NCBI GenBank assembly: GCA_014904985.1
Contig: MU128925.1
Location: 218,040 to 282,039, forward strand
Reading direction: 5' to 3'
Origin: Hydnum rufescens UP504
Taxonomy: Eukaryota; Basidiomycota; Agaricomycetes; Cantharellales; Hydnaceae
Length of the DNA: 64,000 bases
Shown here in pieces: positions 1 to 11,757 of this stretch. Positions within the stretch are counted from its first letter, which is position 1. Every line of letters starts with the position of its first letter. The notes under the pieces are model-generated. The model saw nothing but the letters and a program-made list of their open reading frames with translations, did no database searches and had not been told where the DNA came from. The translations under genes and the position numbers were made by a program.

Positions 1-1885
1 CCGAATACACCCATGACGGTGACAGCATTCTGGGGCTGACCCTGGGCGGTGACTTGTCCAACCCAATGAGAGCCGGGAAGAACTCCATCCCGAGCGATGG
101 CAAATATAAGGCGAGATGCTGCAAGAATCGCAATGCTGGTATTCTGGCGGAGGGTGTAAGTAATGACATCCTGAACGATGGAAGCACAAGTAGACCAACA
201 AGAACGAGGCCGAGAACAGCAATGACAGTCATTACCACCGCTCCACCTTTACCCAAGGCAAGCGCATATATCTGGACGAATGGCTGTGGTGCACCTAGAG
301 TGAGCCACAGATCGATAGGCGGGGTGCAAAAGAGGAAGAGGATGATCGTTATGAACGACAGGATCCCCGTGGCAATGGCACTGCTAAGGATGCCACGTGC
401 GGCAACGACGCTAGCATTTTTGGTCTCTTCGGCAATATGGCCAGATGCATCAAATCCTACGAGAGTCCCGGAGGTGAAAAGGAAAGAGAGCATCCAGTTC
501 CAGACAGGAGGGGCACCAGTGCCATTGTCTAGGTAGGGACTTTATTAATAAGGACAACGCAGGTGCAGAAAGTAACTGACTAGTTGTCAAGAAGGCATCA
601 TGGGCGGACCTAAAACCGTATGACTTTGAGACGCCGATCGGGAGCCATATCATGTTGAGAAGAAAATCGACGGCCATCACGCCCAGTGTGAACTTGAACA
701 CATTGGAGTACCAGCGGGCTATTGACATTTCATGATAAGCAAGCGTATAGTGAAGCAATTGAACGACTCACGGGGAAGAAAGTTCATGGAAATTGAAATG
801 AGAAATATTCCTTCAGAGACGGCCCAGACAATTGCGCGCCATTTGATATTTCCGTTATTGATCCCACCAGAGATGTCGATATCAAAGACAGGTAAGAGCG
901 AAACCAAGTAGTTTGCAGTAGTCTTGAATTTATATAATAAGGATGTGTCAGAGGCTTTGGGGACTGGATTCCAGCGCGTACCTGACTGTTTCCAGCAGCA
1001 AAGGTCATCCAAGCGGTAGCAGTCCAGAAGGAAACGATAAAGGCGATGAATCGTGCATATTTTGGACCTGCAGCCTCTGCAGCCCATATGTAAATGGACC
1101 CGCTGAGTGGGAGGGCAGAGCAAATCTCCGCCAGCACGGCAGCGCTTATCCACATAAATATCATCGTGATGACGTAAGAGGACCTAAGGGGGAAAAATAC
1201 ATGAACAGTGGCCAGTTGCCATGGGCTTCGGGCCCACCACATGGCCGCCGGGCCGCCGGCAAGTATGCCGAGGAAGAAAACGGATCTGGCAACCAATCAT
1301 TGCCTAAAACGGCACGTATTGTACGCAGCGAACGGGCGCACCGGACTCCGCCAATGAAATCCAGAGCGCAAAAGCTAGCGGCGAAGCTCTCCAGTTGATG
1401 CCATGTTCGATGCAGAGACTGTAAAGGATGCAAGAATGAGAAGTTGAAGTGGAACTGAGAGGTACGACGGCCACCTTTTTATATCCCAGAGAATTCTTCA
1501 ACACGAAACAAATAAAAGGGGTCAGTACAAGAACAATCGAGCCCCGCTCAACCGTCAGTTGAACGGGACAAGATGTGTGGGCGACACGATTGGCTTCCCT
1601 CCGCAGATTTCGATCTGATCAGGTAACTCGCGGTATGATCTCAATCCCGCACTGCTTGCTCCTGGCGACAAGATCTCCCCGCCCGAGAAAAGGGGGAGGC
1701 CATCACCGGAGGGTTGCACGCAAGGATACCCGCAGCCAAACCTCGTGCACTTCACAGAAGGAGGATGACGTTACCGATCGCACTATTCCTGCGTTCAAGG
1801 CCATCCATCGTGCTCCTCATAGACGCGGAAAGATTACCAGTTGCACTTCGTCGAAATCCACGGATGATGCTGGTGTCGAAACCAT
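1..1885 (-). CDS. Amino-acid/GABA/choline-type permease (APC superfamily), C-terminus beyond the window
   Basis: A multi-pass plasma-membrane transporter of the fungal APC family that imports amino acids, GABA or choline; the substrate cannot be told from sequence. I place the start at the ATG ending at 1885 ([11 protein letters not shown]), followed by a long 5' intron. A small exon NSLGYKK is joined by an intron (acceptor near 1435) to [21 protein letters not shown] 56-bp intron at 1286-1341 then joins FIGGVR to [17 protein letters not shown]. The signature [20 protein letters not shown] lies near 1100, and [20 protein letters not shown] runs to the left edge. A TATA-like TTTATATA (plus-strand 1936-1943) sits about 50 bp upstream. 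The rest of the transmembrane region and the C-terminus are outside the window. The family is secure; the first exon and the 350-bp first intron are the weakest part of the model. Confidence 0.85.
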
Positions 1886-4596
1886 CTTGACGGTAGAAGG
1901 GGAGAGCGTGTGTATGTGTATGTGTGTGATTCCGGATTTATATACCGCAAGCGGAGGGAGAGTGTCACAAGTGACATCCGTTGCAGTACATTCCCGTAGT
2001 TCGCGTTTAGAGTGACTCCAGCCCAACTTGGCTTCGAGTCAAATTTAGGGCACAATAAGTATTGGAATCATGCACATCAAGCTTAGTCCCACCCCAGCTT
2101 TCCATCGCCATCAATCCGTCAAGGCAAGGCAAGTTCCTGCCATCTCCTTACGCCCTTCAATTGGCCTGCCATTGATGACCTTAAGCCTCTCGATAAGAAA
2201 ACCCATTTCCAGTCATTGCTGATCTCGGCCCCGATTAGGTTCGGAGTGGGGTTCAGAAAACTGGTGTGACCTATGACTGGGGCTTACAAGGGCAGGAACG
2301 CGAGCCTCTAGCCCAAGCTCCTACTTGTCGGTGTTGCATGAATCCATAAGTACAAACAGTTGATCCAGAACACTTTTGCGGCAATATATTAATGCATACA
2401 CTACAGTCGATTTAGTCAAGACTTCGGAGATATGCCGAAGTCAACGAAAGTCGTCGCCCGAAGTCAAGCCGAAGTCGGCTTGCAGTTTCCTACTATTCCC
2501 ATACTGTGCCTACTCCTTCAGGGCCGGGCTGCCCTCGGCTAAGCATTATTTCCGCAACTCCGCTTGATGTGCTCGCTTCCCGGACAGGGTGCTTCGGGGC
2601 GACTTCTGGGTGACTCGACCCGACTTCCAACACCACTCTCGCCAATATGGTATCACCAGGAGACACAAGTTAACTAGATGTGGATAACCGGTGAATGTGG
2701 GGGGAAGGCACCTGCAATGAACCGAATGCGGACTCAGGCTAGTATCCTGGAGTTTTACTGTGGCTCGGTTCCAGGTGCTCAGAGCCGGGCTCAATTCGAG
2801 AGCACTTGGGACTCCTTGAACGCTTTCGATTGTTTGGGGGGGGTTGGTTGCTGCCCTCCGCCCAGGACATGTCGGCATTTGAGACTCTGAAGCTAATGTC
2901 TACATACTGAATGGGGTTATCTATCGCCGGGAATCCTGGTTGGGGGAACCAACGAGAGCCGGTGTCCCATCCCGACCGAACTGAATGGTCTACGAAATTG
3001 GTGTTCGTGACGCCTTTTCGGGTGGAGAGACTCCAGTTTCTGGCTCCCTTTTTGGCGGGGCTCTCGTTTCTACTCTCACTCCGGATGTGGCCTATCTTTC
3101 TGATCTAGGTGCTTGGCCGTTTGGTCTTGAGACAAGAATACTAGAGACGGCCTATTCCATGGGTCAAATCATTGGATGTTCTCCCTGAGCAAGCGAAGAC
3201 GACGTCAAGGGCTTCGGACGTATTACCCAATGTCGGTGTTCATCGCAGGAGATTTGGCCCTCGTTGTCTGTGACTCTTCCGAGACCCAGCCCATCGAAGT
3301 CGAAATACATTCTCGAAGATCTGTCGTCCCTTAGTCTCCACACCGTCGTCTCAAGGACTCTATGGGCTTCAGGCCGATTGGCTCAATTTAATTATGGAAG
3401 CCTATTTCGACAGCCCCGAATGATTGTTGTTTCCCAATTCCAGTCAGTGTTAGACTCCTGTCTACTTCAGTGTATCATAACAGACAGGTGACGTCGGTGG
3501 TTCGAGCTCTCAATAGTAGTGCCATATTCACAAACTTTTCGAGCCTCAAGGGTGATTAGGAGTATAATGTGCTTCTCCTGCCGTCGGCCGTCCCCTACCA
3601 CCCCGAAGACAAGTATAAAAGGGTCTCAATGCTGCGGGACCGCCAGCAATTGAAGTTGAGAACATTAGTATAGAGAGCAGTGAGAAGACCCCCATGGATT
3701 CTGTTGCCGAGCTAGTCGCATCCGCACCTGACATTATCCCCTGGTCCATCACAGGATGCAGCAGCTCTCGGCAGCATCGTATTTCTAGAAAACGACTTGG
3801 AGAGATGGTCTCAGCGCAATGTTCACGCCTCTTCTTCCCTCGTGATTAAACAGAAAAAAAAAAATTCCAGGTCCCCCTTGGTTATTGAGCGATCTACGCG
3901 TTTCATTGGCACGCTCCCGCATAGACAAATGAAGGAAGGACCAAAGTACGATTCAAGAGGGTCGTGTGGAGATGCCTTCCTCTGATAATATGTATCGTAT
4001 CTGGTAGTTCGAACTCACGGTGGGAGTAAACTTGGGCACAAGAAGGTGGAGAATGGTAGAACTTGCCTTGTTCCAACCCAGATCCAAACTATAATCACTG
4101 CCCCTTTTGTCTTACTGACAATCTCTCGGATATGCTCCAAGTCCAAGCTCTCCTTGTGGGAGGAAGCCTTCTACATCTCTATTGAATGCTATCACTCCTG
4201 TCGACATCAAAGGATGACTACCCGCTCCTATCCAAAAATGCTCAAGATCCAGTGTTTCCCACTAGATATGCTGCAGAGTGGATTTGTGGATTTGGCTGGT
4301 GACTTTGCCAAGGAAGAACAAAAGATGTTCTAAATAATATAATACCACCTATGAGGGTGTCACTACATCTTTGAGTCTATCTATAAATGGATGATCTTGA
4401 GGATCCACAATTATAACATGACCGTCCCTACATCCAACTACAAGTCTGAATTGATGGGGTCCACTGAATACCTGGACTGTAGTGTTTGGAGAGTAATGTG
4501 GAGGGATATAGCAGATGTGGGCAGCATTATTGCCATGGGAGGAGGAAAGGGCCTGGATCCAGTTACCCACTCTAGACCACACAGGTGAACTGAGGT
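1886..4596. other. Intergenic region; no convincing gene
   Basis: Nothing in this 2.7 kb matches a protein family I recognise. At 2390-2490 there is a cluster of GAAGTC/GACTTC words like the subterminal repeats of the hAT element at 42.3-43.8 kb; this may be a worn fragment of a related element. Positions 4046-4333 (+) hold an open frame of 95 codons convergent to NLR1, with no recognisable motif. 4349-4596 is the out-of-frame C-terminal remnant of NLR1. Confidence 0.6.
3694..3849 (+). CDS. Possible small ORF (51 aa) with a TATA box
   Basis: ATG in a good context (CCCCATGG) opens a 51-residue frame starting MDSVAELVASAPDIIPW. A TATAAAA at 3614-3620 lies about 80 bp upstream, a reasonable core-promoter distance. 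No family is recognised and there are no introns or signal peptide. It could be the remnant of a longer gene or chance. It is listed only because promoter and start fit together. Confidence 0.2.
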   Translation: MDSVAELVASAPDIIPWSITGCSSSRQHRISRKRLGEMVSAQCSRLFFPRD

Positions 4597-7500
4597 TTAC
4601 ACTGGGGAGAAAGGTCTCAGGAATGGAGGAGGCAGAGAGTGATTGAGATTTTGAGATGCCAAATCCCATGTAAAGGTCTCTCTATGAGTTCGGCAGATGA
4701 AGGTGTGACCATCTGGGGAAAAAGCAACAGGTTGAATTGGAGGTGAACGGATTTCAAAGCCTGCAATGCATGTGCCTGATATGGCATCCCACACACATAG
4801 AGTACGGTCATGGGAGTGTGACACAAGCCATAAACCATCAGGTGAAAATACAACTGAGCAAACCCCACGAGAATGGCCTTCAAGAGTTGCAATGTGCATG
4901 CCTGACAGGGCATCCCACAATCGCAAGGTATGATCCTGAGAGCTTGATACAAGCCGTAAACCATCAGGTGAAAATGCAACTGAGGTCACCCAATGAGAAT
5001 GGCCCTGAAGTGTCACAATGTGCACCCCTGTGATTGTATCCCACAAGCACAGGGTACCATCATGTGAGCCTGATACAAGCTTTGAACCATCAGGTGACAA
5101 AGCAACTGAGGCAACTGAACCTGAGTGGCCCTGAAGAGTTGGAAGAGTTGGAATATGTGTGCCTGACATGGCATCCCACAAGTGTAGAGTAGAATCTGCA
5201 GAGCCTGACAGAAGCCGTAAACCATCAGGGGAAAATCCAACGGAGGTAACTGATTCCAAATGGCCGCAAAGAGCTCCAATGTGCATGCCTGACATTGTGT
5301 CCCATAAGCATATGGTGTTGTCACGTGATCCAGATACAAGCCGTAAACTGTTGGGTGAAAATGCAACTGAAGTTACATGATCAGAATGGCCATGAAGTGT
5401 CATGTGGTGCATTCCTGATTTGGCATCCCACAAGCACAGGGTAGAATCCCAAGACCCTGATGCAAGCCATAGACCATCCAGTGAAAATGCAACTGAGGCA
5501 ACTGACTTATGATGGGCTTGAAGAGTTGTAATGTGCCCATGTGACATGACATCCCACAAGCATAGGGTGTTATCACATGAGCCTGATACAAGCCGTAAGC
5601 TGTCAGGTGAAAAGGCAATTGACATGACCCAATCGGAATGGCCTTGAAGACTTGCAATGTGGGTGCTTGACATGGCATCCCACAGGTGTATGGTATGATC
5701 AGATGAGGCTGATGCAAGCCATAAACCATCAGGTGAAAATGCCACTGAGGTAATCCAAGCAGAATGGCCTTGAAGAGTTCCAATGTGTGTGCCTGATATG
5801 GCATCCCACAAGCATAGGTTACAATCATATGAGGCTGATGCAAGCCGTGAACCATCAGGTGAAAAAGCAATTGAGGTGACCCAATGAGAATGGCCTTGAA
5901 GTGTTGCAATGTGCACCCCTGACATCGCATCCCATAAGCATAGGGAACAATCTTGGGAGCCGGACGCGAGCCGCAGACCATCCGGTGAAAATGCAGCCGA
6001 GAGAACCGGACCAGAATGGCCGATCAACGTGCTCAAGGTCTGCGGCCATTGGGCCTCCACACCCTGCAGTACCCGGATACAGCTCTTCATATCTTTCGAA
6101 TATGTCTTGTACAGTGTAGTGTCATATGGTGTAAATGCCAATGCAGAATGATATACTTGCAGTGCACTCGCCCGTATCACTTCACTGTGAGTGAGAATGA
6201 ATCGATGGGCATCGGCCAGCATAGTAATCAGAGCCGGCTCGCACTTCGAATCTCTCTGTCATCCAAGTTATTCCACAATCAATTGCCGATCTGACGTCCA
6301 ATAGTGGCTGCACTTACCGCCCACCGGCACGCCGCTTCTATCGAGGTCACCGCACTATACACGCTCCCAATTAGGCTCATTGCTTCAAACCACATCAGAA
6401 TGGACCGCATCGAAAATCTCTCCAGTGCTTCCACCATTCGCTCCTCCCCCAATTCCACACGCGACAAGTGTGATGCCCAATACCTGCATGCATACTGCAC
6501 TTCCGCCGACAGTGCCACCCTCACTTTCTCCTCCAATCCCTCCACTTCACTGTTCAAAAGAGACACATCCGAGATCCCTGCGATGTCCTGCCTCAAGAAT
6601 GTTGCCATAAGCTCGAAGCAGCGCAACGCGTGCCGTAGTTCTTGATCCGGTACAGCGACAATTACGAATTCGCGGATAGAGCATCGTGAGGGATCGGTAA
6701 TGAAGTCACGAAATGAAGGATGATAAATACGAGGGGCCTCGTCCGGAGTAGAAGGAGGGATGATAACAGAACGAAGGTGATCGAGAGCGGTGTCAACGTT
6801 GTCCAGTGTACACTGGACAAACTGTGCCAATGAGCCCAGCGGGAGAGGTTGCCGAAGCAACACGATACTACCCACCACCGTTTGAAACCATTTCACGATC
6901 GGTTTACGGTCAGAATCCGAGAGCGAGTTCCGAAGGACCCCAACGTATAAGCTGTCCAGCTGCGAGTATGGTGTTGCCTCCGATTCCTTGCTGAGCTGTG
7001 TATCCAGTATAAGGCGTAAATGTCCACGAGGATCTCGAACACGACTGTCGCCAATGAATCGGATCGATGTGGCCGCATAAATGAACAGCTTCCCAGATTT
7101 CTCAACCAATGCATCGATTTCTCCATCGGTCCAATCTCTGATACCACGAAGCCCCAATTTCTTGGGAATCTCCCTTAGTTCAGATCGAATGTAAAGCCGG
7201 AGGTCTTCCTCGATCACCGAGGCCTCAATATCGTGAAGAATTGTCTTCGCGAGATTCCTGGCCTCACGGAACAACAAGGAGATGTGCGGTTCTGGACGAC
7301 TGGTAATTAAGATACGAAGGAAAGGTAGTCGTGAAGCGTGAGCAAGCAGCAGTTGCAAAATCGTGGCGGCACCCTGTTCTTCACACTCGTCAAGTGCATC
7401 GAGCACGATAAGTATCGTCCGCCGATACGAGTTGAGTTCGCCGAGGGGCTTCAAGATCAAACCCTCGAACTGAGCTAGCGGATTCTTGTGGCCCAACGTC

Positions 7501-8582
7501 GCATCTTGTTGTACAGCCTCCCCGATGATGTTTTTGAACTCGTCATCCGCCTGTGCAAGTTGGAACGCAAGCGTCGAGAATACAAGGTTCGGATTGCGCA
7601 AAGGTGCGTCGCTGCGAGAAAAGAAGTAACTTCCTCCTAGCATTCTGCCCTTGTCTGCTCGTTCCGCCACTGTTTTGGCAATCGTCGACTTGCCGATTCC
7701 GGCCAGTCCAACCAGCCAGTATATAGGGGGCGTTCCGTTTTCCGTGCTCTCGAACCATGACATGATCTCGGCCAATATTGAAACACGAGTGCCTTCAAGG
7801 CATGACAGCGCGGCGTCCTCACGGCCAGAGTCATAGGCCGCGGAATCGGCACGAGGGAGAGACATCACCGCCGCAGATCGTTCTGTGAAACTGGACCTCA
7901 GCAAATTAGGGAAAGAATACTCGAAAGTGGAGGCATTCTTACCTCGGAGAAGTGATTCCTGTTCCCGGAAAAGCGTTTGGCTAAACTGTGCCGTTTACAC
8001 TGGTCAAAAGGATGGAAGAGCGCAAATATTGTGGATAAACACCTGAAAACGATCGAGGGCCGCCTTGAGGTTTTGGGAAAAAGAACGCAGATCGTGTTCA
8101 TCATTCTCTCGTTCCAAGAGGCGACGCACAATGCCTGTGGAAGATTTCGCATTCACACCCGATGAAATACGCTCCAAATCTCTAATTGATACGGCCTGCA
8201 TGAGTGGAATATTCACATTATATATCAAACTGTTGGCGCTCACTTCTTCAAAGTCTCCACGTCATCCTTAAGGCGAGATGAGATATTGTGTCTGTTCATT
8301 TTCGTCAGGGGCTCCAGAAGATGGGTTAAGTGTATCAAGTGATTTTCTAGCTCTAACAGCATCGAGCTGTTTCGGGAAGTTTTCTGGAAAAGGACAGTGA
8401 GTATGGATCCGAAACCAGAGGAGTTTGGCGCTCACATCGAATCCTTCAACGACGTCGAGGAGAATACTGATCACATCCTTAGCACCCGGGACAGGGATTG
8501 GGTCGAGGAGATGGCGGAGCGGCTGGAGGATCGCTAGCGAGACGCCTCTCGCAGTCTTCCCGGGCTTGAGGAATCGCTTCAT
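4597..8582 (-). CDS. NLR1: HeLo/MLKL-like - NACHT - WD40 STAND protein
   Basis: NLR-type signal-transducing NTPase (about 1230 aa), the fungal counterpart of immune receptors such as HET-E/HNWD. Exons on the minus strand: 8436-8582, 8244-8383, 8043-8181, 7943-7985, 6318-7882, 4597-6255. Exons 1-4 encode a helical N-terminus (PGKTARGVSLAILQPL, then IPVPGAKDVISILLDVVEG) resembling HeLo/MLKL four-helix bundles. Exon 5 is the NACHT module: Walker A GLAGIGKST, Walker B ILIVLDALDECEE, then ILITSRPEPH. Exon 6 carries ten regular 42-residue WD repeats plus a degenerate one. Relative to its paralogues the end is frameshifted near 4650-4665: the conserved tail (CYIPPHY, VGCRDGHVIIVDPQDHPF) survives in another frame down to 4349, so the current stop at 4597 is probably secondary. 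Inverted relative to NLR2 and NLR3. Confidence 0.9.
4750..6018 (-). repeat. WD40 tandem array of NLR1 (10 units of ~126 bp)
   Basis: Ten consecutive units of 42 residues with consensus HSxxVxSVAFSPDGLxLxSG and CLWDxxSGxHIxTLQG. Unit 7 has a 3-residue insertion (PTL). The DNA of the units is far more alike than needed for the fold. The first unit is CpG-rich and later units are increasingly CpG-poor. Confidence 0.95.
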
Positions 8583-9240
8583 CTGGGGATGTGTGGGTAG
8601 ACGGAGGTGGATTTGCGAGGAGCAAACGATGGAATGAGGGCAGATTTCCCTCTGATCTGTGGGGATGGGCAGATTGGAGATTTAATTAAATAAATAAGAA
8701 GACGACTTGCATCGACTTGCATCACCTTGTATCGTCGTCATGGCCTAACTTTGCGGTAGTCATGCCAAGTTCCATTGAGCAAGTTTGACTTCATGAGTGT
8801 TATTGGACACACTGACCAAAGCCATCCGCACGCTCTCGGTGTCCCTGTTAGGACGTGGTCAACATCGCCCGCCTCTGGCTCCGCCTCAACGCATCCGCAG
8901 CTTCAGCTGTTTACAGCTTGATGACCCACCCTGGCGATAAACTTGATTTCAAGACCAATCGAAGCAGGGAACTATGTGGTTAATCACAGTGAACTCAGTC
9001 GCCATCGAGCAGACTAACTATGAATTATATACCTAATAACCGTAAACCACAGAGTGGTTAAGTAGGCTGTATCAAGGCTGAGGGCAAGATGACTTCGCCT
9101 CAGTCACTATCGAGCGGATGCCCAGGTCTGGTTGAAGCAGGAAGAAGTTTCCCACGACCAAATCCAGTAGGGATAACGTGACACTGGATGCTAGTGCGCG
9201 TCCGCTATTACCTATTTAGGTTGTTCCTGTAGTTTGTGGC
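8583..9240 (-). promoter_or_regulatory. NLR1 upstream region, shared with NLR2
   Basis: Read on the minus strand, this region matches the DNA upstream of NLR2 (about 45.1-45.8 kb). Shared words are a run around CATGACGAC and GATGCAAGTCGATGCAA, the phrase TGAAGTCAAACTTGCTCAATGGAAC, and further out ACTATCGAGCGGA. No protein-coding signal is seen. The conservation may mean only recent duplication, or may mark a common promoter. No TATA box is obvious. Confidence 0.6.
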
Positions 9241-9468
9241 TTTCCTCAGACCTCTTTTATGACTACTGAGCACGGTGGTTGTTACTACACCTGAGCCAAA
9301 ACCCCAGGTTATCCTCAATATCCGTCCTGATATACGAGACTGCAAGTTCCTTAGAAGTGCGAATACTGTATCGCCAATGTTTGCCAATCACTCAAAGCAT
9401 ACTCTTACTCTAGATGTTAATATGGGTCTACGAGGACGTACAGCTGTCCACGGGAGGGAGATCACCCA

Positions 9469-11721
9469 TCAAGACCCCCAGTAAGGTCCAAAATCTAGTA
9501 ACCCTTGACATGCCCCTTCTATATCTGGTATTTCCTTCGGTGCATTCACCGTAAGTACCTCAGCATGATCCTAACATGATCGGGTCAGGTCAATTCCGAC
9601 GGGCTGTGCCTTACAGTGCTCACTCTTTGTATCAATACCTCGTCCTACGGCACATATTTGAGTGACCTGTGAATATGAGGTATATCGACAACTGACCTCG
9701 ATTCGTATCCCAATATTATGGAAATGTTTTGGGAAGGCAGGGTCTGGAGGAACGTAAATCCCTGGGATTGGTTATCAGTGAACTCGTCAACTCTCGTCCG
9801 TCCAGCAGGACACACCTGGCTCTATCGTGATCACCATTCCAGACAAAAGCCTATTCGGAATGTTGAGAGCGTTAATTGGCGAGGCAACTCTACAGACGCA
9901 CTCTTGATTTCGCTGGTCCATTCCAGATTCATGCAAATCTAAAGAAACAAGCGTTACGGATGATAGGGAACAGAGTCTCTAAAAATACGCACCCAATCCC
10001 AGTGGGTGACTTAGAAAATGAGGATATAGTCGCTCTACGTCGCTCAGAGTAACATGGAAGCCGATTTGTTTGAGCTCCTGATGCAACGACTCGCAGCTAG
10101 TTCGATGTAGCGAGTGGAGGGTCTGGCCCGAAGACTCGGAGGCGAGCGGCAGGATTTCCTTCAACGTGTTCAGGACAGCCTAGATGGGAGTATTACTCTG
10201 AGTTCTTGCACACAATCACAACACACTAGTGCAACATCACCTGATACAAATCACGCTGAGGCCCGGAAAATGTTCCTGAGACGGGCCAGGTTCGTGCTAA
10301 GAAAACACAACACCAATGATTGGAGTCAGAACCAGGAGAGAGTCGAAAACGCGTGCGTACTGATATCAGATGCATACCCACTTTTGACGTACGATTTCAG
10401 ACGGCACCACAAACGTCAGGAATGAATCGAAACCACATAAAAACGTCTTGTACGAACTTTAATTCACACCCAGCATCAACGAGAACCAGATCTCCGGATT
10501 TAAGCAGCTGATTGTTGGCAGTGTAGTGTATTACCAGCGCGTTCGATCCAGAGGCAACCACTGGCACGTATGCGGGTCGCTCGGAGCCTTTCAAAGCACA
10601 CAGATATTCAAAATGGGCGGCGAGAGCCCCCTCCGATAAGCCTGGTTTTGTGAACCTCATTGTCTACAACGCTGAGCGTCGCGGATATCCCGGTGACCAG
10701 ATCTAGCACGTACTTTGGCATGCGCAGTTCCACTAAGGGCCGCTGCTTTCCTCATTAGATTGATTTCAGCTGGACTTTTTATCCGTCTTAATTTATGGAG
10801 ATGCTGCGACAGCGAGCGGACTTTGGATGATGATGATATACGATCGAGCAGTGACTCCATGTCAGAGAGTCTAGGTGATGAGAGATAATGCAAAATAGAT
10901 CGTCGCCGCGCCGGACCTTGTTTTGGTGTATCCAGATAGACATTCGAATATGACGCTATAATGGATTGTACGTGCGATGCGAAAGTCTTGATATCTCGCG
11001 CCTCGTCGGCGCCGAATAATGAAGGAGCAGCATCAGTTCCTGTCCGTGGGCCGTCCCACAGTTCCTGGGACGGATCTCTTTCCCGCACAAAAAGTGTCAT
11101 TTTGGAAGCAGCCCCGCCTGACCGTTTCTCTGGTTGAACGACCATCAACCTCCAGTAACAATCCAAAGTAAAGGAGAGATACCGAGTATCACAGCAGATT
11201 CTGGCTCAGAGACACCAGTTAAATACCAAAAGTCTGAGGCCTGGCGGAATTTATAGCTGTGGAATAATTGAGACTACCGTTCGAAGAGCGTACAATGTTC
11301 CACGGCTCACAAGATGTCTATAGAAACAGTGTATCGTTATTATCAGCTATTGTGGCAAGCCCTCATACAAATAGTCGAACAATCCACAGACTTTGGCTTG
11401 CATATTTGATTCCACCAGCCACAGATACCACGACACTGTCATCAGGCAAACTATCCATTAATTTTTTCCTTCGTTGGGCATATTCGTCCCCAGTAATCCC
11501 CGGGGTAGTCTCCAAGGGTTCAATTAAGTGCGGATGTGCTGTGAAGATGATACATTCTTCAATGGTCAACCATGACGCGAACATAGAGCACACTGACAAA
11601 AAAAGGTGGGCTGCCCATATAAACGCGCAGGAACAAAATAATCCGACGAAATGTTTCTCCTCCAAGATCTCAAAGCTGTGGCCCAAGGTCGTCGTACCCA
11701 ATAGGCAGGAGAAAGGGCCAT
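9469..11721 (-). CDS. ICP55: Mitochondrial aminopeptidase P / intermediate cleaving peptidase Icp55
   Basis: M24-family metallopeptidase that removes one N-terminal residue from imported mitochondrial proteins after MPP cleavage. The start at 11721 gives an Arg-rich presequence (MALSPAYWVRRPWATALRSW) and then YGQPTF joined across an intron to SHPHLIEPLETTPGITGDEY, as in Icp55. Metal-site motifs recovered across introns are VDAGCE, SDITRT, SHPLGLDLHE, IEPGIYVPPD and IEDEVLIQR, so both Asp, the His and both Glu ligands are present. The protein ends DIEGACQGLLDFGPYWGS with stop at 9469-9471. At least eight short introns are needed, and the model is coherent at every junction I tested except one (near 11330-11370). 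The start lies 37 bp from the edge of a putative transposable element. Confidence 0.88.
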
Positions 11722-11757
11722 AAGAACAAGGTATAGCCGCCCGGCTACCTCCGGGCC

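Noticed and set aside
2390..2490. A second insertion of the hAT family
   Set aside because: Only GAAGTC-type words are present; no TAGTGTTGCCG end or target duplication was found.
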